A stretch of DNA of 64,000 nt from Symmachiella macrocystis. Its GTDB lineage: Bacteria > Planctomycetota > Planctomycetia > Planctomycetales > Planctomycetaceae. Positions 36,245-44,398 of this stretch are shown here, piece after piece. A program made the position numbers and the translations under genes. The notes under the pieces were generated by a model. That model saw only the letters and a list, made by a program, of their open reading frames with translations. It had not been told where the DNA came from and ran no database searches. The stretch is taken from NCBI RefSeq assembly GCF_007860075.1, contig NZ_SJPP01000001.1, positions 2,639,490-2,703,489 on the forward strand, written 5' to 3'. Positions within the stretch are counted from its first letter, which is position 1. Every line of letters begins with the position of its first letter.

Positions 36245-37602
36245 GCGAGAATCTCCTTGATGGCGACCGCATTGGGGTCCGTCAATCGAATGGGACGGCC
36301 GACGTTGGACATATTTTGTTTCTGCGGATCGATTCCCAACGCGCGGCAAATGGTGGCCATCAGATCGCGGACCGGGACGGGATGGTCTTGGATGTGCATG
36401 CCGTCTGCCGAAGTGGCACCCACGACCTGTCCGCCTTGAATGCCGCCGCCCGACAGCACGGTCGTCCAGGCAGCTGGGAAATGATCGCGGCCGGATCCTC
36501 GGTTGATCTTCGGTGTTCGCCCAAATTCGCCCATCCAGACAATGAGTGTCGATTCGAGTAGCCCGCGATCCTTCAGATCAGAAATTAACGTTGCCCACGC
36601 AGGGTCGAGCACATCGCAAAGCCCTTGGACCGCCGGAAAGTTATTGCGATGCGAATCCCATCCCAGACCGGCCGATCCGGCGACATTGTTTAACGAGACC
36701 TCAACGAACGGCACTTCACGCTCAATCAATCGACGGGCCAACAGGCAACCTTGGCCAAATTGATTTCGCCCGTAAGCATCTCGTAGCTTCGCCGGTTCGT
36801 CGTCGAGTGAAAAGGCCTTGACGGCTGCGGAGCGCATCATACGGACGGCTTGGTGATACGCGGACTGATGGCTGCTGGCAAAGTCGCTGGGTCGCCTGCT
36901 GATGTGATCCGCTTCGAATTCCTTCAGAATGGCGAGCCGGGCATCGGCCTGGGCCAGATCGACTCCGCCGGGTAGGTCGAGGTTTTTTACTTTCAGCGAC
37001 TGCTCATAGCGATCGCCGTCCCCTTGCGGCGCCGCTTGGGAGTCGCCGACAATGAGTGGAGCATGCCTCGATCCCAGAAATCCCGGGCTGTAGGCTGCCG
37101 CGTTTAAGATGCGGTAGGGAGCGATGCTGACAAAATCGGGCAATTCGGCCTCTGCGGCGCTCAGCTCTTTGGACAGGAACGATCCCAGGGTGGGATATTG
37201 CACCGGTCCCGATGGCGGGCGTCCAGTTCGCATGAGGTAGGTACCGCGTGAGTGATCCCCCTCCTTTGTGGTCATCGAACGAATGGGCGCGACGTGCTGC
37301 ATCACTTGGGCCATTTGCGGCAAGTGTTCACTGATTTGAACTCCAGGAGCGGCCGTATCAATTGGTTTGAACTTGCCACCGTTTTCATGATCGGGCTTAA
37401 GGTCAAACGTATCGATCTGACTTGGTCCGCCGGACATCCAAAGGAGTATGCAGGAACGCTTACGTTGAGGGCTGTTGGCTGTTTCCGCCGCCAACGCCGG
37501 TAACCATCCGGATAGCGAGCCTCCCAGGGCCCCCAATGCGGAAAGCCTGAGCCAATCACGACGTGAGAGTGTTTTATCTGCTGATTTTCGATTCTTGAAC
37601 AT
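36241..37602 (-). CDS. DUF1501 protein with Tat-like signal
   Basis: The start at 37602 (MFKNRKSADKT) gives a twin-arginine-like signal, SRRDWLRLSALGALGG. DUF1501 is recognised by CILLWMSGGPSQIDTFDLKP, GDHSRGTYLMRTGRPP and ESTLIVWMGEFGRTPKINRG. It ends with DHPVPVRDLMATICRALGID. The fold is alkaline-phosphatase/sulfatase-like; DUF1501 proteins are numerous in planctomycetes and almost always paired with DUF1549/DUF1553 proteins, as here, 55 bp downstream of that gene. Substrate is unknown. It shares its stop with the EF-hand start. Confidence 0.92.
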   Translation of the reverse strand: MFKNRKSADKTLSRRDWLRLSALGALGGSLSGWLPALAAETANSPQRKRSCILLWMSGGPSQIDTFDLKPDHENGGKFKPIDTAAPGVQISEHLPQMAQVMQHVAPIRSMTTKEGDHSRGTYLMRTGRPPSGPVQYPTLGSFLSKELSAAEAELPDFVSIAPYRILNAAAYSPGFLGSRHAPLIVGDSQAAPQGDGDRYEQSLKVKNLDLPGGVDLAQADARLAILKEFEADHISRRPSDFASSHQSAYHQAVRMMRSAAVKAFSLDDEPAKLRDAYGRNQFGQGCLLARRLIEREVPFVEVSLNNVAGSAGLGWDSHRNNFPAVQGLCDVLDPAWATLISDLKDRGLLESTLIVWMGEFGRTPKINRGSGRDHFPAAWTTVLSGGGIQGGQVVGATSADGMHIQDHPVPVRDLMATICRALGIDPQKQNMSNVGRPIRLTDPNAVAIKEILA

Positions 37603-37657
37603 TACCGTTCTCCCGATTTGTATCGAAGCGCACCCTTGGATTTTCAATCGAATGGAT

Positions 37658-39259
37658 TCAATGATTCAGCAAGAATTCAGTGCTATTGAGCAGCACCCAA
37701 AACAGGTCGCCCAATGCTTGGGCCTGGTCGTTCTTCGTGCCGCCGCTCTCCACGTACTTCACAAGACGAGATAGTTCTTCGGCGCGCGGCGGCCGACTCA
37801 CTGTTGCCAGATACAAAGTTTCTATGCGTTCGGGCGTGTTTAACCAGGGGATGTCTAGCACCGCTGCCAACGTACCGCTGGTCTCTTTGTCTGTGGCCTG
37901 GACGATCAATTGACTGTTCATCATCGTCAGAGCTTGCAAGATCGTGGCCGTCCGTTCCGATGGCGATTCGCTGTTGCCGCCGAATACTTCGAAAAGGTCG
38001 CTTGACGTTGTCCTTGCGAGGTTGAAGTTCTGGGCGCGCGCGTAATCGGGGCGGCCGATGGCATACGACAGGCTGTTGATCAATTGTTCCGGCGACATGG
38101 GGCGTGGAAGCATTCTGGCGAACTGTTGGCGGTCTGCTTGGCTGGGGTCGGTTTGCCGGCTGGAAAGCTGGTAGACGCGAGTGGCCGTGATCGCCCGGAT
38201 CAGAAATTTTAAGTCAAAGTCGTGCGCGATCAGTTCTCGCGCCAATTCGTCGAGCAACTGCGGATGACTTGGTGGGTGGATGTCGCTAAAGTCATCGACG
38301 GGGTCCACGATCCCGATGCCAAACAAATGGCTCCACATACGGTTGGCGGCGGTTTTGGCGAAATACGGATTCTCTGGCGCTGTGATCCATTCGGCGAACT
38401 CTTCCCGGACACTCTGCCCCTGTTTTCGTGTAGGCTGGTTGCCGTCGAGAAACGCAGCTTCGACGACCGTGTCCGAATCAGGGATCGCAATTTTTGCGCG
38501 GTCTACCGATTGGCTAATGCGGCTGAATAAATTGGTTTGCTGGCGGGGACTGCGGATTTGCGCAAAAAACGCCGCTTGACTCCAAAACTGTTTCTGTGAC
38601 CAGCCGTCAAATGGATGCTCGTGGCACTGAGCGCATTCTAGGCGAACTCCCAAAAACATTCTTGATGTCGCCGCCGCAAGATTCTCGGGTTTGAATTCTT
38701 TTGCCTGATAGAACGCGGTTGGCGAACCCGCGTCACTGCCATTTCCTATACCATCTGCCAATGATGCGACCAATAACTCCGTGACCATTTCATTGTAGCG
38801 TGTTTGTTTGCCAACCAATTTCAGGCTCAGCCAATGCTCAAAGTCCGCCTTGAGAAAGCGAGTCTGAATATTTTGGTCTGCTTCGGGGATCAGCACGTTG
38901 CTCCACACGATGGTGAAGTTGTTGACGTACCCGTTACTTTCCAACAGCACGTCAACCAGATGTCGCCGCTTTCTGGAGGATGTCTCCTCCAGAAAGTCCG
39001 TGATTTCAGAGACATGAGGAATCCGTCCGGCAATCGAAAGATAGACGCGGCGGCAAAATTCGGCGTCATCCGCTTCTGGGGCGGGAGAAATCCCCTCGGC
39101 GGCCCAGCGCTCAACGATATGTTTGTCGATGAGAGCTGCCACACGGGTCACTTCTTTTTCCAAGTCAGCGTTTGTGACCGGTTGTTGCGCGTGCAGTGAT
39201 GTTGAGAGCAACCACAGTCCGAGCACGCAGATCCAACCGATATTGAATAGGTATCTCAT
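37658..39259 (-). CDS. DUF1549/DUF1553 protein
   Basis: This 533-residue exported protein has a signal peptide (WICVLGLWLLSTSLHAQ). The DUF1549 domain (about 35-240) has DAEFCRRVYLSIAGRIP and ends with the haem-like CAQCHEHPFDGW. The DUF1553 domain (about 280-520) has NRMWSHLFGIGIVDPVDDFS and ITATRVYQLSS. Unlike larger PSD1 proteins it lacks an N-terminal cytochrome c-like PSC domain, but keeps one CxxCH. It is encoded directly upstream of its partner DUF1501, a planctomycete hallmark pair of unknown, possibly polymer-related, function. Confidence 0.92.
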   Translation of the reverse strand: MRYLFNIGWICVLGLWLLSTSLHAQQPVTNADLEKEVTRVAALIDKHIVERWAAEGISPAPEADDAEFCRRVYLSIAGRIPHVSEITDFLEETSSRKRRHLVDVLLESNGYVNNFTIVWSNVLIPEADQNIQTRFLKADFEHWLSLKLVGKQTRYNEMVTELLVASLADGIGNGSDAGSPTAFYQAKEFKPENLAAATSRMFLGVRLECAQCHEHPFDGWSQKQFWSQAAFFAQIRSPRQQTNLFSRISQSVDRAKIAIPDSDTVVEAAFLDGNQPTRKQGQSVREEFAEWITAPENPYFAKTAANRMWSHLFGIGIVDPVDDFSDIHPPSHPQLLDELARELIAHDFDLKFLIRAITATRVYQLSSRQTDPSQADRQQFARMLPRPMSPEQLINSLSYAIGRPDYARAQNFNLARTTSSDLFEVFGGNSESPSERTATILQALTMMNSQLIVQATDKETSGTLAAVLDIPWLNTPERIETLYLATVSRPPRAEELSRLVKYVESGGTKNDQAQALGDLFWVLLNSTEFLLNH

Positions 39260-39331
39260 GACACTTGCGCTTTAAAGGACACTGAATGCGGGCAACGGCC
39301 GACAACGACAAGTCGTCGTGAGGGCATCAAC

Positions 39332-40987
39332 TCAGGGGTTGTTCGAGATCAATTCACCGCCGTCCATTGTAAACCACGCGCGAAATGTTTTTTCGAGGGT
39401 GCCATGGACAAGAAAACGTGCTGAACCGTCGCAAAACCCCGTGCAGAATCCTTCGGGATCATATCCGCCCAGTTTCGGTAACGGTTTCTTGGAGTCGTAG
39501 AGGATGTCCACCGGTTTCGTCCAGGGAACTTCCGGCTTAGATTCGACAACGAGAATCGTATTACTCGTTCCATCCACAATATCACGGATTGAGGTTCCTT
39601 TTTTGCCGACGAAGGCTGTCTCCTTGCCGGTCAGTACGAAATACGATGTGTAGCCCGGTTCTGTTTTGGCGATCGGGTGCCCAAAGGTGCTAGGCATTTT
39701 TTTGACCAATTTCTTGTTATGCGGGCTGTCCCAAGGTTCATCCGTGTGGTATTCGTCGTACAACTCCTGCTCGTCAAGATACGGTAATAACGCCACCCGC
39801 CAACTATGCACGGTCTTACCATCCGGTCCCAACAAGGTGGGTGGCGGGAAGTGACCATGAACGCTGTGGTAGTTGTGCATGGCAAGCCCCAAATGTTTGA
39901 TGTTGTTGAACGACAGACGTCGTTGGGCCCTATTTCGGGAGCTCTGCACTTCCGTGGCCAATTGGGCCAGTAGCTGCGAGGTCGTTTGTGCGTCGATCTT
40001 AGCTTGCAGTCGAACTATTTGGCCTTTTTGCTCTATTGTGATTTCTTTTAATAGTTGCAGGGCCAAACCTGTGAACGTCGACGCGAGCTTGGGAGTCCGC
40101 GTATTGCTGGTCAGTTGTTGCTGCAGATTCTCGAATCGAGATGTTGCCAAGGCCAGCACTGCTTTGAGTGCCTTCTCCGTTTCGGGCGCGTCTGCCGGCG
40201 TCTTGCAGGTGTATTGGCCACGCAGCTTCAATTGCTCGTCCAAAACCAGCGATACAATTGCGTTTGTACCGTTATTCCAAAGTGGTGCGATGGTTTGCAG
40301 TGCGCCTTCAGGAGCTCCCGCCGTGGCCTTGTCCATAAACGCTTTGATTTGATCTGGATTGCCAACGATTGCAACGTGCGCATCTTTGGCAGCAGACCAG
40401 GACTTGGTCCAATCTGCGGAGCCGGCACCGGATCGACCCGCGTGAATCAGATGTTGGAAAGCGGCTTCCTGGTCTGCAAAGATCACAGTTCGATTGTCCG
40501 GAAAATAGATATAGCGTAGTTGGCGGCGCGGTTTGTCTTGATAGTAAACATGGCCCTCGAATTTTTTCTTTTCCGCGCTGGGTGCAACCACGTCTAAGAT
40601 ACCCTGCTCATCAATTGGATTGACCGTATGGATTACAAAACCAAATGCATCGCGTGCGTCCGGTCGATCCGCTGGCAAGGGGATGGCGGTTATCTGTGAA
40701 ATATCGGCCAAAGGCATGCCAAACAGTCGTTGTGACATTTCATCTTTGGCGACAATGTCACGCAAATTTTTTACGGCGGGATGGGAAAGTAAAGCGGCCG
40801 GCCGGATGGAAGCGACCAGCATGGCATCCGGCGGGACATACTCCAATCCCGTTACAGCAGACTTGCCTTCCGCAGGTGATTCGGATTTCGATTCAACTTG
40901 AGCTAGCCCGACACGGTTACAGGCGAGCGAGAGTACACTGGCCACCAAGACAACGGTGACCATCGAGAGTGGATGCAAATATTTCAC
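39332..40987 (-). CDS. DUF1559-domain lipoprotein
   Basis: The GTG at 40987 (VKYLHPLSMVTV) is preferred because it yields a signal with lipobox SLAC; an ATG at 40963 is also possible. The roughly 551-residue protein has a long N-terminal periplasmic domain (VPPDAMLVASIRP, DAFGFVIHT). Its C-terminal DUF1559 part has LSFNNIKHLGLAMHNYHSVH, FPPPTLLGPDGKTVHSWRV, LLPYLDEQELYDEY and GFCDGSARFL. DUF1559 is the pseudopilin-like family expanded in planctomycetes, normally with an N-terminal pilin signal. Here it is instead fused behind another domain and anchored by lipid. It begins the DUF1549-DUF1501-EF-hand run. Confidence 0.85.
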   Translation of the reverse strand: MKYLHPLSMVTVVLVASVLSLACNRVGLAQVESKSESPAEGKSAVTGLEYVPPDAMLVASIRPAALLSHPAVKNLRDIVAKDEMSQRLFGMPLADISQITAIPLPADRPDARDAFGFVIHTVNPIDEQGILDVVAPSAEKKKFEGHVYYQDKPRRQLRYIYFPDNRTVIFADQEAAFQHLIHAGRSGAGSADWTKSWSAAKDAHVAIVGNPDQIKAFMDKATAGAPEGALQTIAPLWNNGTNAIVSLVLDEQLKLRGQYTCKTPADAPETEKALKAVLALATSRFENLQQQLTSNTRTPKLASTFTGLALQLLKEITIEQKGQIVRLQAKIDAQTTSQLLAQLATEVQSSRNRAQRRLSFNNIKHLGLAMHNYHSVHGHFPPPTLLGPDGKTVHSWRVALLPYLDEQELYDEYHTDEPWDSPHNKKLVKKMPSTFGHPIAKTEPGYTSYFVLTGKETAFVGKKGTSIRDIVDGTSNTILVVESKPEVPWTKPVDILYDSKKPLPKLGGYDPEGFCTGFCDGSARFLVHGTLEKTFRAWFTMDGGELISNNP

Positions 40988-41107
40988 GGCGTATCCCTTT
41001 GATTGTGTAAACCGGCGATGCGGTCTGTAATCCCCTATCCGATAATAGTATTTCGGCTTAGGGTTTGAGGCCTGCTTGTAACGTGCACATAAGGACATTC
41101 CCCTCAA

Positions 41108-41418
41108 TAGAATAGAACCAACCTCAATGAAGATTTGTTTAGCCGACGATCATTTTTGCCAAAATGGCGTAATTCGACTGGAAATTGACTTGGAATCGAA
41201 TGGGCTTGGGAATTACATTTGGCGCGATGAAGGCAACAATTCCAGGCCTGTTTTCAACAAGGCCATGGATGTCGTAGATAAAAACATGGTGCTGAGACCA
41301 GATTTCGATCATTGAATACGGTCCACGTAAGGGCATTCGCGCGCGATCAGACACATTGATCCACTGACGTCGAGTTTGGTTGAGTTATCGGGGATGTTAC
41401 ACTGCCACGCGTACGCAC
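41108..41418. other. Spacer, nothing recognised
   Basis: Three hundred bases between the DUF1559 gene and the RHS remnant; no coding frame has family features. Confidence 0.35.
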
Positions 41419-41935
41419 TGGCGCAGGCGGCAGTCGCTGGCAATCGATCTTTCCGACGGAACCACATCCGCCGGCATCCGCCGGGCGAACTTCTACGATC
41501 CGCTCGGCAATCTAGCGGCCGTCGATGTTGCTCTGGGCGACACGGCAACCGGGGTAACACACACCACTTGGTTATTCGCCGACCCGGGCACCGTGATTCG
41601 TACGGTCGGGCGTTACGATACCGCCAACAGCGTTTGGTTGCTGCTGCACCGGCTAACGGATGAGTTTGGGAATCTGTACGACGTCGTTGGCGATCCGGCT
41701 GGGTTGGCCGACGACCATCTCGCCGCCGTGCCGCTGTACATCGGTGGCATGGAACTCGACGCGGCGACCGGTTTGTACCGCGCCGGGAGTCGCTGGTACG
41801 ATCCCACTGCCGGCCGCTTCCTCACCCCCACCGCCAGCAGCGATTATGCGTTCACCCCGCTGAACCCGATGGACCTCGCCAACGGCAACGCGCAAGGAGG
41901 CGCGCCGTCAAGGACGGGCCGGATGGGAATCCCGA
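41419..41935 (+). pseudogene. RHS-repeat core fragment
   Basis: The frame carries YD-repeat pieces (RRANFYDPLGNLAAVDV, RYDTANSVWLLLHRLTDEFG) and the RHS core signature GMELDAATGLYRAGSRWYDP and GRFLTPTAS. The start of the gene, normally thousands of codons, is missing. The sequence loses RHS character just after the core, where a remnant of the recombinase-linked HTH gene begins on the other strand. No intact toxin tip can be recognised. It is a dead end of an RHS or wall-associated protein. Confidence 0.75.
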
Positions 41936-41952
41936 TTACATATGGTACCTCC

Positions 41953-42290
41953 AGAACAGCCGGGCCAGTTCGGTCTGCTCCGCCACCTCACCGTCACGGA
42001 CCAATTGGTCACAACAATGAATGGCCAACGCTATCAGTCGCGAAATCCATGGCACGCGCCCCTCTCCCGCAGTCTCAGTGGCGACCGGATCCTTCTGAAT
42101 CCGTTGCCGCCGCTTGGAGACCTTTGTAAAGTGCAGCTTCCGTTTCACCGTGATCATGCCAACCCCTTAATCACCGTCGTATGAAATTCAAACGCAATGC
42201 TGTTATCACCGGCGTCGAACTCCATATCAGCCACCAGCAATTGCAGCAATTCCGCTTGCTCCCGCCTCTTGAGCGTCTTCCACATTTCTC
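41953..42290 (-). pseudogene. Second copy of recombinase 3' end and HTH 5' end
   Basis: From 42285 to 42154 the minus strand reads MWKTLKRREQAELLQLLVA, then FDAGDNSIAF, matching the C-terminus of the recombinase at 26.5 kb. The ATGA junction at 42154-42157 is conserved. The HTH gene follows with MITVKRKLHF and LIALAIHCCDQLVRDGEV, and breaks at TELARLF near 41953. Only about 340 bp remain, so a related element once sat here and was deleted, leaving its tail joined to RHS sequence. Confidence 0.8.
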
Positions 42291-42323
42291 TTGGCTATCG
42301 AGTCCCGGTGCCGGAGACGAAGC

Positions 42324-42372
42324 TGTTCTGTTCGATGGCATTCGCTACGCTCCAGGATTCGAACAGAACAGT
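42324..42372. repeat. Perfect 13-bp inverted repeat beside the recombinase remnant
   Basis: CTGTTCTGTTCGA (42324-42336) and TCGAACAGAACAG (42360-42372) are exact inverse complements separated by 23 bases. It lies immediately outside the remnant of the recombinase module and could be a recombination site or IS end. It lacks a T-run. Confidence 0.55.
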
Positions 42373-42537
42373 CCTTGATACAATTGAACACTCAGTCATG
42401 TGACTGGTGTCAGCTATGGGGGCAGGTCAGGGCGGTCTCATTCACAGGTTCGATAACATCAAACGTATTAATCGCAAACGACCCATGCGTCGCTCGATTC
42501 AACACACATGCCTTGCCTCCGTACGAAGTAAATCAAA

Positions 42538-44328
42538 ATGACTATTATCGCATTTGTTCCTCATCCAGATGCTTCACAGTCGGTCGTTCGGTGGGCTCAA
42601 GCTTTGAACGGCGACAAGGAAACGGTGGAATACATCTGTTATGAGCGCGATTCAGCAGGAAAAACTCAGGCGGCTGTCCGCGCGTTTTTGAAACAGAATG
42701 GCGATACACAGTCAGTTGTCGGGGGAAGCGCTGCACGGAATATTGTGGATACGGTTGTGGAAAGGTGTCGATCTGTACGGGCCAGCAAACTCGTGACGGT
42801 GCGTTTCGCGATCGAATCTCTCGACGTGACAGGAATACGCACTCAGACGTCGGAAGACTTGATTCGCTCTGCACCTTGTGCCACCTACATGGCTCTATTT
42901 GGTCAGACTCCACTCAAAGACATTCGGAAAATTTTGTTGATCGCCAATTCCGGGCCGCACGACATGGCGGCACTGCGATTTGCCGACCAACTGCGTCGTA
43001 AATCCAACGCCACACTCACGATTGCCACGATTGAGGACGAATCAAATGCAAAAGCGGAGCATGCGGGCGAAAGGGCGATTCAGTCTCTACTACACGACGC
43101 GGACCTGGATGAAGAACCATTCGAAACCAAGGTGGTCGTGGATCGGATTCGTCATCGCGGGATACGCAAATGCTACGAGGGCCATGATCTGATCATCTCG
43201 GGTAGCGAAAGCACCCGTGACATTTGGCCGCTGAGGCAGTCATTGAATGAAACAACGGCCATCATCATCAAGCGCAATCCACCGCTTCGGCTTCGATCAA
43301 TCGTGGAGTGGTTTCCGCATGTCAATCCTCGAGATCATGCTGAATTACTGCAAGACCTGCGCCAAGGCTCTCGTTGGAATAGTGATTTTGTGGGGATGCT
43401 GGCGCTGGCCTCGGCCATTGCCACACTAGGTTTGATGCAGAATTCGACCGCTGTCGTGATCGGCTCGATGCTCTTGGCACCTCTGATGACGCCAATGATT
43501 GGTACCGGTCTCGCATTGGCACAAGCCAATTTGAAATTGGCAAAGGCTTGTGCAACGTCCATTGCTTATGGAACCCTTCTCACGTTTGCCATTAGTTTGT
43601 TGTTGGGGATCATCACACCTGCACGCGAAACTCTACCTCCCGAGGTCCTCTCGCGCGGAGCACCCAATATTTGGGATTTGCTCATTGCATTTTTCTCAGC
43701 GATGGCTGCCACGTTTGCAATGGCGAGGCCAAATCTCTCGGGCGCCGTAGCGGGTGTGGCAATCGCTACGGCGCTTGTGCCGCCGGTTTGCGCTGCTGGA
43801 CTATCACTGTCTCATGGATCGTACGGCAATTCGCTAGGAGCAATGCTGCTGTTTGGAACAAACCTGATCGCAATCATCGTGGCTTCCCGATTCACATTTG
43901 CGCTTCTTGGTATAGCACCTTATCGAACACTGCCCCGACATCGCTTTTTGGCGTGGTGGGGACGATGGGGACTCGTAGGCCTGATGGTCATTATCTCTGG
44001 TCCGCTTAGCTTTATGTTACTTGGACAATTTGACGAAGGTCGCTCTCAAACTGCGATATACCCAGTCACGCGCGCCGTGTCTCGCGCCCTCCATGAACGT
44101 GTGGCCCAGGATAGTGGTGTAGAAATCACACTTCTCGGGCGGCCGAGTGTCCATGAGGGTGTCCTGATTCACATCGCCTCAAATCAAGATCTTCCACCGT
44201 CATATGCCGACGAACTGAGAGCGATCGTACGAGTAGAAATGAATGATCCAGAAGTGCCGGTCATCGTCATCGCATTGCAAGGTTTATGGCTCAGCGACTC
44301 TGACGAAGGCCTGCAAGGTAGGCAATGA
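42538..44328 (+). CDS. DUF389 membrane protein with N-terminal Usp-like region
   Basis: The 596-residue protein has a soluble N-terminal half, made of two Usp-like repeats (PLKDIRKILLIANSGPHDMA, HDLIISGSES). A DUF389 membrane domain (about 285-490) follows, with five or more helices and the motif LALASAIATLGLMQNSTAVV, then IGSMLLAPLMTPMIGTGLAL and VAGVAIATALVPPVCAAGL. A cytoplasmic tail follows. DUF389 proteins are widespread, and their transport or sensing role is undefined. It is a single gene, convergent with the patatin gene. Confidence 0.88.
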   Translation: MTIIAFVPHPDASQSVVRWAQALNGDKETVEYICYERDSAGKTQAAVRAFLKQNGDTQSVVGGSAARNIVDTVVERCRSVRASKLVTVRFAIESLDVTGIRTQTSEDLIRSAPCATYMALFGQTPLKDIRKILLIANSGPHDMAALRFADQLRRKSNATLTIATIEDESNAKAEHAGERAIQSLLHDADLDEEPFETKVVVDRIRHRGIRKCYEGHDLIISGSESTRDIWPLRQSLNETTAIIIKRNPPLRLRSIVEWFPHVNPRDHAELLQDLRQGSRWNSDFVGMLALASAIATLGLMQNSTAVVIGSMLLAPLMTPMIGTGLALAQANLKLAKACATSIAYGTLLTFAISLLLGIITPARETLPPEVLSRGAPNIWDLLIAFFSAMAATFAMARPNLSGAVAGVAIATALVPPVCAAGLSLSHGSYGNSLGAMLLFGTNLIAIIVASRFTFALLGIAPYRTLPRHRFLAWWGRWGLVGLMVIISGPLSFMLLGQFDEGRSQTAIYPVTRAVSRALHERVAQDSGVEITLLGRPSVHEGVLIHIASNQDLPPSYADELRAIVRVEMNDPEVPVIVIALQGLWLSDSDEGLQGRQ

Positions 44329-44398
44329 CGGGATCGATTCTGTCCTGGAAACAGTAGCGAATGGGATGGCAGCCTGCGTAGGGCATTTGGAACGGTCA

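Noticed and set aside
42350-42364. T-loop-like GTTCGAATCC on the minus strand near 42.36 kb
   Set aside because: It is part of the 13-bp inverted repeat and has no tRNA structure around it.
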